Shown here: positions 49,803 through 59,177 of the stretch, one piece after another | Layout: every line of letters begins with the position of its first letter | How positions within the stretch are numbered: position 1 is the stretch's first letter | Assembly: GCF_026552795.1 (NCBI RefSeq) | Contig: NZ_JANFPI010000004.1 | Span: 62,001 to 126,000, forward strand | Length of the DNA stretch: 64,000 bases | Origin: Ectorhizobium quercum | Lineage (GTDB): Bacteria; Pseudomonadota; Alphaproteobacteria; Rhizobiales; Rhizobiaceae | Direction of reading: 5' to 3' | Position numbers and translations under genes: made by a program | Notes under the pieces: generated by a model | The model's database searches: none | What the model was told of the DNA's origin: nothing | Seen by the model: the letters and a program-made list of their open reading frames with translations, nothing else

Positions 49803-52193
49803 TCACCCCTTGCCGTAGGGCCATTTCCAGTCGCGGATTTCCGGCATGTCCTCGCCGTGCTCGCGCACCCAGGCATTGTGCTCGGCAAGCTTGGCCTCGA
49901 ATGCCGCGACGGCTTCCGCGCCCTTGCGGCCGAGTGACGGCAGGCGCCGGATCGCCTCGATGGCGAGGTGGAAGCGGTCGAGATCGTTCATCACCACCAT
50001 GTCGAAGGGAGTGGTCGTCGTGCCCTCCTCCTTGTAGCCGCGCACATGGAAGCTGTCGTGGTTCCTGCGCTTGTAGACCAGGCGGTGGATGAGCCAGGGA
50101 TAGCCGTGATAGGCGAAGATCACCGGGCGGGAGGTCGTGAACATCGCGTCGAAGGCCTCGTCGGTCAGGCCGTGCGGATGCTGGTCGGGCGATTGCAGCG
50201 CCATCAGGTCCACCACGTTGACGACGCGGATGCGCAGGTCCGGCAGTGCCTGGCGCAGGAGATCGGCGGCGGCGAGCGCTTCCAGCGTCGGCACGTCGCC
50301 GGCGGCGGCGAGGACCACATCCGGCTCGAACCCTTCCTCTTCCGTTCCGGCCCATTCCCATATGCCGGCGCCCGTCTCGCAATGGGCGATGGCCTCGTCC
50401 ATCGTCAGCCATTGCGGCGCGGGCTGCTTGCCGGCGACAATGACGTTGATGCGGTCCCAGGTCTGGAGGCAATGGTTCCCCACCCACAGCAGCGTGTTGG
50501 CATCCGGCGGGAAATAGACGCGCACGACGTCGGCCTTCTTGTTGACGACGTGATCGACGAAGCCCGGGTCCTGATGCGAGAAGCCGTTATGGTCCTGCCG
50601 CCAGACATGCGACGTCAGCAGGTAGTTGAGCGAGGCGACCGGCTTGCGCCATTCGATGCCGCGCGTCACCTTCAGCCACTTGGCATGCTGGTTGAACATC
50701 GAATCGACGATGTGGATGAAGGCTTCGTAGCAGGAGAAGAAGCCGTGGCGGCCGGTCAGCAGGTAGCCTTCCAGCCAGCCCTGGCACATATGCTCCGACA
50801 GGACCTCCATCACCCGGCCCTCGCGGGCGAGATGATCGTCCGTCGGCAGGATTTCCGCCTGCCAGACGCGATCCGTGACTTCGAACACGCTTTGCAGGCG
50901 GTTCGAGGCCGTCTCGTCCGGACCGAAGATGCGGAAATTCCGCTCCGTCGCGTTGAGCGTCAGCGCGTCGCGCAGGAAATCGCCGAGGATCTTGGTGGAT
51001 TGCTCGTCGGCTGCCCCCGGCGTCTCCACCGTCACCGCGTAGGTGCGGATGTCGGGCAGTGTTAGCTCCTTGCGGAGCAGGCCGCCATTGCCCTGAGGGA
51101 TGGCGCCCATGCGTTTGGCGCCGGAGGGCGCCAGGGCCTTGAGTTCGGGCTTGAGCGCGCCGTTTTCGTCGAACAGGTCGTCGGGGTGGTAGGATTTCAG
51201 CCAGTCCTCCAGAATGATGCGGTGGCCCTCGTCGTCGCGGCAGCCGGAAACCGGCACCTGATGCGAGCGCCAGTGGCCTTCCACCACCTTGCCGTCCACC
51301 GTCTTCGGGCCGGTCCAGCCCTTGAGGCTGCGCAGCACGATCATCGGCCAGCGCGGGCGGGAGAGATCGCCGCTTTCGGCCCGGGCGCGGATCGCCGCCA
51401 GCCTGTCGAAGACCGTGTCCAGCGTCGCCGCCATCTGGCCGTGCATGTCGGTGGGATCGGAGCCTTCCACGAAGAACGGCTCATAGCCGTAGCCGCTGAA
51501 CAGATCCGTCAGCTCCGTGTCGGAAAGCCGGGCAAGAACCGTCGGATTGGCGATCTTGTAGCCGTTGAGATGCAGGATGGGCAGAACGGCGCCGTCGCTC
51601 AGGGGATTGAGGAACTTGTTGGAATGCCAGGCGGCGGCTAGCGGCCCGGTTTCGGCCTCGCCATCGCCGACGACGCAGGCGACGACCAGATCCGGGTCGT
51701 CGAAGGCCGCGCCGAACGCATGCACCAGCGCATAGCCCAGCTCGCCCCCTTCGTGGATGGAGCCCGGCGTTTCGGGCGCGGCGTGGCTCGGAATCCCGCC
51801 GGGGAAGGAGAACTGCCGGAAGAGCCTGCCGATCCCCTCCTCCGTTTCGGGAATGTCGGGGTAGATCTCGCTGTAGGTGCCTTCCAGATAGGTGTTGGCG
51901 ACCATGCCCGGCCCGCCGTGGCCGGGGCCGCAGATATAGAGCACGTTGGCGTCGCGCGCCTTGATGATGCGGTTGAGATGCGCATAGATGAAGTTGAGCC
52001 CCGGCGTCGTGCCCCAGTGGCCGAGAAGGCGGGGCTTGATGTCCTCGGGCTTCAGCGGTTCTTTCAGCAGCGGATTGCCGAGAAGATAGATCTGACCGAC
52101 CGAGAGATAGTTCGCCGCCCGCCAGTAACGGTCGATCAGCGCCAGTTCCTCTGCGGGGGGACGCGCTGCCGTTGCTACGCCTGCTTCTGCCAT
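49803..52193 (-). CDS. xfp: Xylulose-5-phosphate/fructose-6-phosphate phosphoketolase
   Basis: Thiamine-diphosphate enzyme splitting xylulose-5-P or fructose-6-P into acetyl-P and glyceraldehyde-3-P or erythrose-4-P. It has 796 residues from ATG 52193 with GAGGAG upstream. Conserved: [64 protein letters not shown] (ThDP-binding), [17 protein letters not shown] and [15 protein letters not shown]. No acetate kinase or phosphotransacetylase gene is adjacent. Substrate preference (Xfp versus Xpk) cannot be read. Confidence 0.94.
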   Translation of the reverse strand: MAEAGVATAARPPAEELALIDRYWRAANYLSVGQIYLLGNPLLKEPLKPEDIKPRLLGHWGTTPGLNFIYAHLNRIIKARDANVLYICGPGHGGPGMVANTYLEGTYSEIYPDIPETEEGIGRLFRQFSFPGGIPSHAAPETPGSIHEGGELGYALVHAFGAAFDDPDLVVACVVGDGEAETGPLAAAWHSNKFLNPLSDGAVLPILHLNGYKIANPTVLARLSDTELTDLFSGYGYEPFFVEGSDPTDMHGQMAATLDTVFDRLAAIRARAESGDLSRPRWPMIVLRSLKGWTGPKTVDGKVVEGHWRSHQVPVSGCRDDEGHRIILEDWLKSYHPDDLFDENGALKPELKALAPSGAKRMGAIPQGNGGLLRKELTLPDIRTYAVTVETPGAADEQSTKILGDFLRDALTLNATERNFRIFGPDETASNRLQSVFEVTDRVWQAEILPTDDHLAREGRVMEVLSEHMCQGWLEGYLLTGRHGFFSCYEAFIHIVDSMFNQHAKWLKVTRGIEWRKPVASLNYLLTSHVWRQDHNGFSHQDPGFVDHVVNKKADVVRVYFPPDANTLLWVGNHCLQTWDRINVIVAGKQPAPQWLTMDEAIAHCETGAGIWEWAGTEEEGFEPDVVLAAAGDVPTLEALAAADLLRQALPDLRIRVVNVVDLMALQSPDQHPHGLTDEAFDAMFTTSRPVIFAYHGYPWLIHRLVYKRRNHDSFHVRGYKEEGTTTTPFDMVVMNDLDRFHLAIEAIRRLPSLGRKGAEAVAAFEAKLAEHNAWVREHGEDMPEIRDWKWPYGKG

Positions 52194-52359
52194 CGAATTT
52201 CTCCTCGTTCCTTGGTCGTTTCCGCACTTCATACATCGGCCGGATGTCGGGCATGTTAAGGCGGTGACGGGCAGAGGTTAGTTCCCTGCGCCGGGGTCTT
52301 CAAGCGCAACGGCAGGAAACTTGACGATTGTCAGGAAGTTTCAGGTGCGGCAAAAGATC

Positions 52360-52390
52360 GGCCCCCGCACGGGGGTGCCGTGCGGGGGCC
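52360..52390 (-). terminator. Rho-independent terminator of the acyltransferase/ligase fusion gene
   Basis: GGCCCCCGCAC (52360-52370) pairs with GTGCGGGGGCC (52380-52390) over nine bases. Read on the minus strand it follows the gene ending at 52411, and a short T-rich run comes after the stem. Confidence 0.75.
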
Positions 52391-52410
52391 TGATGGCGGG
52401 CCTGCTTGCG

Positions 52411-55400
52411 TCAGGCGTTCACGGCGGTCTCCTGCGTCGCGGCCAGCATCTTCTGCGCCGCGACGAAATCCGCCTTGCCGGAGCCGAGCACCGGCACCTT
52501 GCCGATGCGGACGCTCGAAGGGATCATCATCTCGTTCGCCCCCTTGCCGCGGGCGAAGTCGAGGAAGGCGGCGCGGCTCGCCTGTTCGGCATCGGTCAGC
52601 ATCACCAACCTTTCGCCCTTCTTCGGATCCGGCAGCGCGACGACCACCGTCAGGTTCTGCGGCCAGAGTTCGCCGGCCAGCGCCTCGACGGCGGCGAGCG
52701 ACACCATTTCGCCGCCGATCTTGGCGAAGCGCTTGGCGCGTCCGCGGATCGAGATGAAACCGTCCTCGTCGACGACCACGATGTCGCCCGTGTCGTGCCA
52801 GCCGTCGGGCAGCGTTTCCAGCACGCCGGGATTTTCGGCGCGCAGGTAGCCGGCCATGACGTTCGCGCCGCGCACGTAGAGGCGGCCCCCCTCCTCCACG
52901 CCGGGAACCGGATCGAGGCGGTATTCCATGCCCGGCATGATCTTGCCCACGGTGCCGGCCTTGTTGAACATCGGCGTGTTGAGCGAGATCACCGGCGCGG
53001 CCTCGGTCACGCCGTAGCCTTCCAGGATGCGCACGCCGAACTTCTCCATGTAGAGCGCCCGGGTCGAGGCCTTCACCGGCTCGGCGCCTGCGAAGCAGTA
53101 GCGGATGGAGCGGAAGTCGTAGGGGTGCGCCGTGCGGGCGTAGCCGTTGAGGAACGTATCCGTGCCGAAGATGATCGTGGCGTTCGATGCGTAGATCAGT
53201 TCCGGCACGATGCGGTAGTGCAGCGGCGACGGGTAGAAATAGACCGGCACACCGGAGGTGAGCGGCAGGATCGTGCCCGCCGTCAGGCCGAAGGAGTGGA
53301 ACACCGGCAGGACGTTGAACACCTTGTCGCCCGGGCCGAAATCGATGCGCGAGGCGGCCTGAGCGGCATTGGCCAGCACGTTGCGGTGGGTCAGCACGAC
53401 GCCCTTGGGGGTGCCCTCCGAGCCGGAGGTGAAGAGGATCACCGCCGGATCGTCGGGCTTGCGGCGAACGAGCGGCCTGCCCTTGCGCCATGCGCCGGCA
53501 AGCTTGTCCCATAGGCCGATGGTCTCGCGGATGTCGTCCAGCCAGTGGATCTCGACCGTGCGGCCGACCTCCTCGATCACCGGGCCGAGCTTCGCCTGCG
53601 CGACGAAGGCGCGGGAGGTGAGTATATGGCCGATTCGCGCCGCCTTGCAGGCCGAGAGGATGTTGGCCGCCCCGGCGGTGAAGTTCAGCACCGCCGGCAC
53701 CTTGCCCGCCGACATCACGCCGAGAATGGTCGCGACCGAGCCGTTGGCATTGGGCAGCAGCACGCCGAGCGCATCCTCGCCGGGAAAGCGGCGGCGGAAC
53801 TGCGCGCCGAGTACGGCGGTGGCCGTCAGCAGCTTGCGATAGGTGAGCGAGCCGGTCACGGGGTCCTGCGTCGCCAGATGGCCGAAGCCGTGCTCGTCCG
53901 CCGTGGCGACGATCTTTTCGAGAACCGTGGTCGAGGTGTCGGTCGTCTCGAACATCAGTTTCGACATGACCTGGTAGAGCGCGGCGCCCGCCGCCAGCCG
54001 CCGCTTGCGGCCCTTCAGCTCCTGCGGCACCTCGAGGCGAACGGGTTCGAGAATCGTCACCTTGACCTTCGGGAACAGGCGGCGGCGCACATGCCGCGAC
54101 GTCAGGCGCGAGAAATAGCTCTTCTCCAGCCCGTCGATGCGGATCGGTACGACCATCGATCCCGTCTTGTCGGCCACCATCGCCGCACCGTCATAGACCT
54201 TCATCAGCGTGCCGGTAACGGTGATGCGCCCTTCCGGGAAGATCACCAGCGGATCGCCGGCATTGACGGCCTTGATCAGCGTGCGCGTCGCCATCGGCTT
54301 CGAGGGGTCGAGCGGCAGGAACTTGCACAGCTTCAGGAAGGGCTTCACCCACCAGGCCTGCGCGATGGTGTGGTCGACGGCGAAGATCGGCTCCTCCTCC
54401 GTCAGGGCCAGCGCCAGCGCACCGTCGAGGAACGAGACGTGGTTGAGGGCGAGGATCGGCGCGCGGCCGGCCTTCCTGACGTTTTCGAGGCCCTCCACTT
54501 CCAGCCGCAGGAAGGCGCGGAACAGGATGGAGACGAAATCGCGGAAGGGATTGGTCGGCAGGTGCCTCAGCATCAGCCAGGCGGCGGCGGCATTGGCGAG
54601 GGAGAGCAGGACGACCAGCGCCGGGATGGACAGGCCAAAGGCCTGAAGGGCCGCGACCAGCCCGCCGCCAGCGGTCATGAAGCCCGCCGAAAGCACGTTG
54701 GCGGCGGCGATGACGCGCGAACGCTCGTCCTCATGCGCCCAGGCCTGAAGGGCCGCGAAGCTCGGCACGACGACGAAGGCGCCGGCAATCGCAAGCCCGG
54801 CCAGATCGAAGCCGATGCGGATCGTCTTTTCGCCCGCGAAGAATTCGGAAAGCGAGGCGGCCTGCGCTGTTGCTTCCATGCCCCAGGCGTTCCAGGCGAG
54901 GTCGAGGCCGAAGATTGCCATCAGCAGCGCGCCGAGCGGCGCCTGCACGAGAACGATGCGGCCGGCCGACATCCAGGCCGAGACGGCGGAGCCGATGCCG
55001 ACGGCGACCGCGAAGACGGCGAGATAGGCGGTGATCGCCGTCTCCCCGCCGCCGAGACCGTTCCTGACGAGCGGCGGCAGCAGCGACAGCACGATGGCGC
55101 CGACCAGCCAGAACCACGCGGCCATCAGCGCCGTGCGCCACAGCCGCGTATCCCGACGCAGGCTGGAGACGAGGCGGGCGGTGGAGCGGAAGACGTTGCC
55201 GTCGATGACGAGGTCCGGGGCCTTGGAGCCGGTCGGCGGGATGAACCGGCTCGCGGCCCAGCAGACGCCGGCAAAGCCCATCATCATCGGGCCGAAGACC
55301 CACACGTCGACGCCGCCGGCCGCCGCCAGCCCGGCGACGATGGTGCCGCCGAGAATGGCGATGAAGGTGGCGGCCTCTACCCAGGCGTTGGCGCGGGGCA

Positions 55401-55809
55401 ACTCGCGGCGCTCCAGATGGTCCGGCAGGATGCCGTATTTGATCGGCCCGAAAAGGGCCGAGATGACGCCGAAGAGGAAGAGCGCCAGCATCAGCACGAA
55501 GATGGAGGAGAAGGCGAGGCCGACGACGGCGACCGCCGCCGCGCCCACTTCGGCGAGCTTCAGCCGTCGGGCGAGGCGCGCCTTGTCGTAGCGGTCGGCC
55601 ATTTCGCCGCCGAGCGCCGAAAACAGCAGGAAGGGCGCCATGAACACCGCGCCCGCCAGCGTCACCAGCGAGGCCGCCTGCGCGGCGGCCACCTTGGCGA
55701 GAATGAGGAAGACGAGCGTGTTCTTGAGGAAATTGTCGTTGAACGCGGACAGGAACTGCGTCCAGAACAGCGGCGCGAACTGCCGTGAGGTCATGAGATT
55801 GCGTTGCAT
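52411..55809 (-). CDS. MFS - acyltransferase - acyl-ACP synthetase fusion (LplT/Aas-like)
   Basis: Three-part enzyme for lysophospholipid import and re-acylation: an MFS flippase (residues 1 to ~400), a PlsC-type acyltransferase (NHVSFLDG near residue 455, then PEGRITVTG) and an AMP-binding acyl-ACP synthetase (ILFTSGSEGTPKG near residue 790, later DTGDIVVVDEDGFISIRGRAKRFAKIGGEMVSLAAVE). It has 1132 residues from ATG 55809. In E. coli, LplT and Aas are separate proteins; the fusion is known in alphaproteobacteria. Divergent from a TetR gene with three palindromes in between, so probably TetR-controlled. Confidence 0.9.
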   Translation of the reverse strand: MQRNLMTSRQFAPLFWTQFLSAFNDNFLKNTLVFLILAKVAAAQAASLVTLAGAVFMAPFLLFSALGGEMADRYDKARLARRLKLAEVGAAAVAVVGLAFSSIFVLMLALFLFGVISALFGPIKYGILPDHLERRELPRANAWVEAATFIAILGGTIVAGLAAAGGVDVWVFGPMMMGFAGVCWAASRFIPPTGSKAPDLVIDGNVFRSTARLVSSLRRDTRLWRTALMAAWFWLVGAIVLSLLPPLVRNGLGGGETAITAYLAVFAVAVGIGSAVSAWMSAGRIVLVQAPLGALLMAIFGLDLAWNAWGMEATAQAASLSEFFAGEKTIRIGFDLAGLAIAGAFVVVPSFAALQAWAHEDERSRVIAAANVLSAGFMTAGGGLVAALQAFGLSIPALVVLLSLANAAAAWLMLRHLPTNPFRDFVSILFRAFLRLEVEGLENVRKAGRAPILALNHVSFLDGALALALTEEEPIFAVDHTIAQAWWVKPFLKLCKFLPLDPSKPMATRTLIKAVNAGDPLVIFPEGRITVTGTLMKVYDGAAMVADKTGSMVVPIRIDGLEKSYFSRLTSRHVRRRLFPKVKVTILEPVRLEVPQELKGRKRRLAAGAALYQVMSKLMFETTDTSTTVLEKIVATADEHGFGHLATQDPVTGSLTYRKLLTATAVLGAQFRRRFPGEDALGVLLPNANGSVATILGVMSAGKVPAVLNFTAGAANILSACKAARIGHILTSRAFVAQAKLGPVIEEVGRTVEIHWLDDIRETIGLWDKLAGAWRKGRPLVRRKPDDPAVILFTSGSEGTPKGVVLTHRNVLANAAQAASRIDFGPGDKVFNVLPVFHSFGLTAGTILPLTSGVPVYFYPSPLHYRIVPELIYASNATIIFGTDTFLNGYARTAHPYDFRSIRYCFAGAEPVKASTRALYMEKFGVRILEGYGVTEAAPVISLNTPMFNKAGTVGKIMPGMEYRLDPVPGVEEGGRLYVRGANVMAGYLRAENPGVLETLPDGWHDTGDIVVVDEDGFISIRGRAKRFAKIGGEMVSLAAVEALAGELWPQNLTVVVALPDPKKGERLVMLTDAEQASRAAFLDFARGKGANEMMIPSSVRIGKVPVLGSGKADFVAAQKMLAATQETAVNA

Positions 55810-55987
55810 CAGTTTCGCCCCTTCATGGCGGTGTCGCCTTCCGGCCGGGCCGGTCGGGACGGGAGACGGTTCATGGCGGCCCTGCCCGCGCAAAGGACGA
55901 AGCCTTCTTCAAACCTTTGCGGCTGTAAAGGGCATCGCGGCCGGAAAAGGACTGCAATCCGTTTGAACATCTTTCCTGCTCCGTGTA

Positions 55988-56058
55988 TGAACGTTGTTCA
56001 TGAATCTTTTGTTGCATGAAAATGAACAATGTTCAATATAGAATATGAACAACGTTCA
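55988..56058. promoter_or_regulatory. Triple TetR operator (TGAAC-N3-GTTCA)
   Basis: Three near-identical 13-bp palindromes TGAAC-N3-GTTCA at 55988-56000, 56023-56035 and 56046-56058. They lie between the divergent aas-like and tetR genes, closest to tetR. Spacings are 35 and 23 bases. Very probably the binding sites of the adjacent TetR, which would control itself and the fusion gene. Confidence 0.8.
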
Positions 56059-56079
56059 TGAAAATTTGGAGCCCATGCC

Positions 56080-56685
56080 TTGGCCGGAAAACGGGAAGCG
56101 AAACGCGAGGACCTGAAGGAGCGGCTGATTGCCGCCGCCTATGAGCTGATCCGCGACCACGGCCTGAAAAGCCTGCGCGCCCGTGACGTGGCCGAAAAGG
56201 CCGGCTGCGCGCTGGGCGGGCTCTATACCGTCTTCGACGATCTCGACGGGCTGATCCTGCATGTCCATTCACGCACGCTGGGCGCGATGGATGCGGCGCT
56301 GCGCCAGCCGGGTCTTGCCGGCGCCGACCTTCGCGAGACCTTCCGGCATCTGGCGCTCGCCTATCTCCGCTTCGCGCGGGAAAACTACAATCTGTGGAGC
56401 GCGCTGTTCGAGCATCGCCTGCCCGAGGGCGCCCGCATGCCGGAATGGCTTCAGGCGGAGCAGACTTTCCTCATCCGCCTGATCGCCGAGCCGCTGGCTC
56501 TGGCGCTGCCGGGCGCGTCCGAACAGGAGCTCGCCCTGCGCGCCCGCACGCTGTTCGGCGCCGTCCACGGCGTCGTGTCGATCAGCCTGGAGGACCGTTT
56601 CACCGGCATCGCTGCGGACAAGCGCGAGGAGGAGGTCGCCATGCTGGCCGACATTCTGGCGAGCGGCATCGTCCGCCGCTCATAA
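56080..56685 (+). CDS. TetR-family regulator of the adjacent lipid gene, TTG start
   Basis: DNA-binding regulator with 201 residues: N-terminal HTH (RLIAAAYELIRDHGLKSLRARDVAEKAGCALGGLYTVFDDLDGLILHVH) and a helical ligand domain. The only plausible start is TTG 56080, eight bases after GGAG; an in-frame stop lies at 56059-56061 and no ATG is in frame between. The ligand may be an acyl or lipid-derived molecule, inferred from the neighbour only. Confidence 0.88.
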   Translation: MAGKREAKREDLKERLIAAAYELIRDHGLKSLRARDVAEKAGCALGGLYTVFDDLDGLILHVHSRTLGAMDAALRQPGLAGADLRETFRHLALAYLRFARENYNLWSALFEHRLPEGARMPEWLQAEQTFLIRLIAEPLALALPGASEQELALRARTLFGAVHGVVSISLEDRFTGIAADKREEEVAMLADILASGIVRRS

Positions 56686-56862
56686 CGGCGCGATCACTTC
56701 CGCTCGCGATCATGTGATCGCCCCCCTCCCCTTGAAAATCGTCAGGACCGCGACCAAATCTTCCCCAACCCCTGGTCCGGGCCCCTCTGGCATGAGCCGC
56801 CGGCTCTCATGTGATGTCGGACCTTTTTTCGACATCGCAGCCGGCAGAGGACCTGTAAGGGT

Positions 56863-57846
56863 ATGGATTTCGCTTTTCTGTTCGCGGAATGGCTCGGCAA
56901 GCCCGTGTGGATGTGGGCTTCCTTCATTTCGCTGGTAATCACCATTCTCGCATTCGATCTCGGCGTCCTGCACAGGGACAACAAGGAGATCGAGGTCTCC
57001 GACAGCCTGAAACTCTCCGCGCTCTATATTTCCCTCGGCCTCGCCTTCGGCGCGTGGGTCTGGTGGTATCTCGGCGCCGAGTCCGGCATGAACTACCTGA
57101 CCGGCTTCGTGGTCGAAAAGACGCTGGCGCTCGACAACGTCTTCGTCATCGCCCTGATCTTCTCCTTCTTCGCCGTGCCGCGCCTTTATCAGCACCGTGT
57201 GCTGTTCTGGGGCATTCTTGGCGTCATCGTGTTGCGCGCGATCATGATCGGCCTCGGTGCCGCGCTCGTGACCGAGTTTGCCTGGGTGCTCTATCTCTTC
57301 GCCGCCTTCCTCATCGGCACGGGCCTGAAGATGCTGTTCGGCGAGGACAAGGAGCCCGATCTCGCGAAGAACCCGCTCATCAATTTCATGCGCCGCCGCT
57401 TCAACGTGACGAACGAACTGCACGGCGAGCGCTTCTTCGTGCGCCAGGAAAATCCGAAGACCGGGCGTGCCGCCCTGTTCGTGACGCCGCTGTTCATGGC
57501 GCTCGTCGTCATCGAGGTGGCGGACGTGATCTTCGCCGTCGATTCCGTGCCGGCGATCTTCGCCATCACCACCGATCCGTTCATCGTCTATACGTCGAAC
57601 ATCTTCGCGATCCTCGGCCTGCGCGCCCTTTATTTCGCGCTTGCCGCGATGATCCACCGTTTCGAGTACCTGAAGCCGGCGCTCGCCATCGTCCTGATCT
57701 TCATCGGCTCGAAGATCTTCATGGCCGACCTGCTCGGGATCGAGAAATTCCCGCCGGCCCTGTCGCTCGGCATCACGCTGTCGATCATCGCGGCCGGCGT
57801 GGTCTGGAGCCTGGTCAAGACCCGCAAATCCGAAGAATCCGCCTGA
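56863..57846 (+). CDS. TerC-family membrane protein (Alx/YkoY-like)
   Basis: Inner-membrane protein with about nine helices, 327 residues. TerC signatures: FDLGVLHRDNKEI, VEKTLALDNVFVIALIFSFFAVP, VVIEVADVIFAVDSVPAIFAITTDPFIVYTSNIFAILGLRALYF. Two conserved acidic clusters could bind metal. Relatives take part in manganese export or metalation of secreted proteins; tellurite resistance is not implied. RBS about TGTAAGGG upstream of ATG 56863. The 177-base leader contains hairpins but not the conserved yybP-ykoY elements. Confidence 0.9.
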   Translation: MDFAFLFAEWLGKPVWMWASFISLVITILAFDLGVLHRDNKEIEVSDSLKLSALYISLGLAFGAWVWWYLGAESGMNYLTGFVVEKTLALDNVFVIALIFSFFAVPRLYQHRVLFWGILGVIVLRAIMIGLGAALVTEFAWVLYLFAAFLIGTGLKMLFGEDKEPDLAKNPLINFMRRRFNVTNELHGERFFVRQENPKTGRAALFVTPLFMALVVIEVADVIFAVDSVPAIFAITTDPFIVYTSNIFAILGLRALYFALAAMIHRFEYLKPALAIVLIFIGSKIFMADLLGIEKFPPALSLGITLSIIAAGVVWSLVKTRKSEESA

Positions 57847-57861
57847 GGGCGGCCTCCCGGG

Positions 57862-57904
57862 GCTCCGGATGGGTGGGTTGCCGCCCATCCGGAGCGACCT
57901 TTTT
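57862..57904 (+). terminator. Rho-independent terminator of the terC-like gene
   Basis: GCTCCGGATGGG (57862-57873) pairs with CCCATCCGGAGC (57884-57895) over ten bases and is followed by GACC and a T run. It overlaps the stop of the convergent GNAT gene by a base. Confidence 0.88.
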
Positions 57905-58422
57905 CAGGCGATCCGCTTGTAAAAGAACGTCGTGCCGCAAAAACTGCCGTCCGGATAGAGCGCGTAATCGGGCACGACGCCGACGCGCGTCCAGCCGAAC
58001 CGCGGATAGATCGCCTCAGCCGGGCTTCCGGTCGCCGTGTCGAGAACCAGCAGGGTCTTGCCTCCTTCGGCGGCCTTGCGTTCCGCAGCCTCCATCAGCA
58101 GGCGCGAAAGGCCAAGCCCGCGGGCGGCGCGATGGACAAGCAATTTCTTCAGGTCGCCGCGATGCGGCTGGTTCGACGTCTGCTTCATGCCGACCTGAAC
58201 CGTTCCGGCGACCCGGCTGTCATGGAGCGCGACCGCCAGCAGCGTGTCGCCCTCGCCCGCCGCATCGGCGATGCCGCGCCAGTAGTCGCGCGCTTCCTCC
58301 ATCGCAAAGGGCAGCATGAAGCTGACGGATGCGCCGCCATGCACGCAGTCGGAAAGAACCTCGCTCAGCTCTTCCAGCCGTTCGAGCGTCTGTTCACGTC
58401 CCAGGAAGCGGATTTCGGTCAT
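57904..58422 (-). CDS. GNAT-family N-acetyltransferase
   Basis: Acetyl-CoA-dependent acetyltransferase, 172 residues. The acetyl-CoA loop LLVHRAARGLGLSRLLMEAAERKA (R/Q-x-x-G-x-G/A type) and the C-terminal YPRFGWTRVGVVPDYALYPDGSFCGTTFFYKRI are typical. Start ATG 58422 with GAGGA five bases upstream. Second gene of a two-gene unit, 16 bases after the XRE-cupin regulator. Substrate unknown; some such pairs inactivate an amino acid analogue or toxin. Confidence 0.87.
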   Translation of the reverse strand: MTEIRFLGREQTLERLEELSEVLSDCVHGGASVSFMLPFAMEEARDYWRGIADAAGEGDTLLAVALHDSRVAGTVQVGMKQTSNQPHRGDLKKLLVHRAARGLGLSRLLMEAAERKAAEGGKTLLVLDTATGSPAEAIYPRFGWTRVGVVPDYALYPDGSFCGTTFFYKRIA

Positions 58423-58438
58423 GGGTGTCCTCGATTTC

Positions 58439-59011
58439 TCAGGCGGGCTTTTCGATGATGACGGCGTATCGGGCCGGCCCGGGGCCCGGATTGTGAAAGG
58501 CATGCGGTGTCGAAAGCGTCATGAACAGGCAGTCGCCCGGCTGCATCCGGTGGGTCGCGCCGTCCGCCGTCATGTCGAGCAGGCCGGAAAACAGCCAGAC
58601 ATGCTGCACCATCGCCGGCTGGCCGGAGAGCGACGGATAGGAGACCGTCCCGCCCGGCGGAAATTCCACCTCGACGATATCGGCGCGCGCCGGCATGCCG
58701 GCAGGCGACACCGAGCGGCGGACATAGCCGGTTTCCGGATCGCGCCACACCGGCTGGCCGGCGCGGCGGGCAAGCGGCGAGGCGTTCCGCTCCGCTTCCT
58801 CGAAAAAGGCCGAAAGCGACAGTCCGAAGGCCGAGACGATCCGCGAAAGCAGCGTCGCGGTCGGGCTGGCATCGCCCCGCTCGATGCGCGAGATCATCGC
58901 CCGGCTGACGCCCGAAAGGCCCGCAAGCTCGTCGAGCGTCAGCCGTTTCGCCGTCCGCAGGGCTTTCAGTCGAAAGGCGATGCGCTGGTTCAGTTCGGTG
59001 TCGTTTTCCAT
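58439..59011 (-). CDS. XRE-family regulator with C-terminal cupin domain
   Basis: Transcription factor, 190 residues: N-terminal HTH (RIAFRLKALRTAKRLTLDELAGLSGVSRAMISRIERGDASPTATLLSRIVSAFGLSLSAFF) and a cupin ligand-binding domain (YPSLSGQPAMVQHVWLFSGLLDMTADGATHRMQPGDCLFMTLSTPHAFHNPGPGPARYAV). No good RBS is visible before ATG 59011 (an in-frame ATG at 59035 is similar), so leaderless or weak initiation is possible. Probably controls itself and the downstream GNAT gene. Divergent from ftsZ2. Confidence 0.88.
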   Translation of the reverse strand: MENDTELNQRIAFRLKALRTAKRLTLDELAGLSGVSRAMISRIERGDASPTATLLSRIVSAFGLSLSAFFEEAERNASPLARRAGQPVWRDPETGYVRRSVSPAGMPARADIVEVEFPPGGTVSYPSLSGQPAMVQHVWLFSGLLDMTADGATHRMQPGDCLFMTLSTPHAFHNPGPGPARYAVIIEKPA

Positions 59012-59177
59012 TATCGTAGATTTATTGATTATCATGATGGAGTCAAGCGCGCCCCGCATATCGGGAAAATTCTCGGGAAAGCAACTGAACGCTTGCACTT
59101 TAGCCTACATCCTGCCCATTTCCCGGTTCAGATGGCATCCTGACGATTCGCCGGCAAGCGGCGCCTAGGAGAGAGGC

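Noticed and set aside
56686-56862. Possible yybP-ykoY manganese riboswitch upstream of the terC-like gene
   Set aside because: Hairpins exist (56706-56721, 56799-56811, 56813-56836), but the conserved GGGGAGTA and GCAAGACC-type elements of the aptamer are missing.
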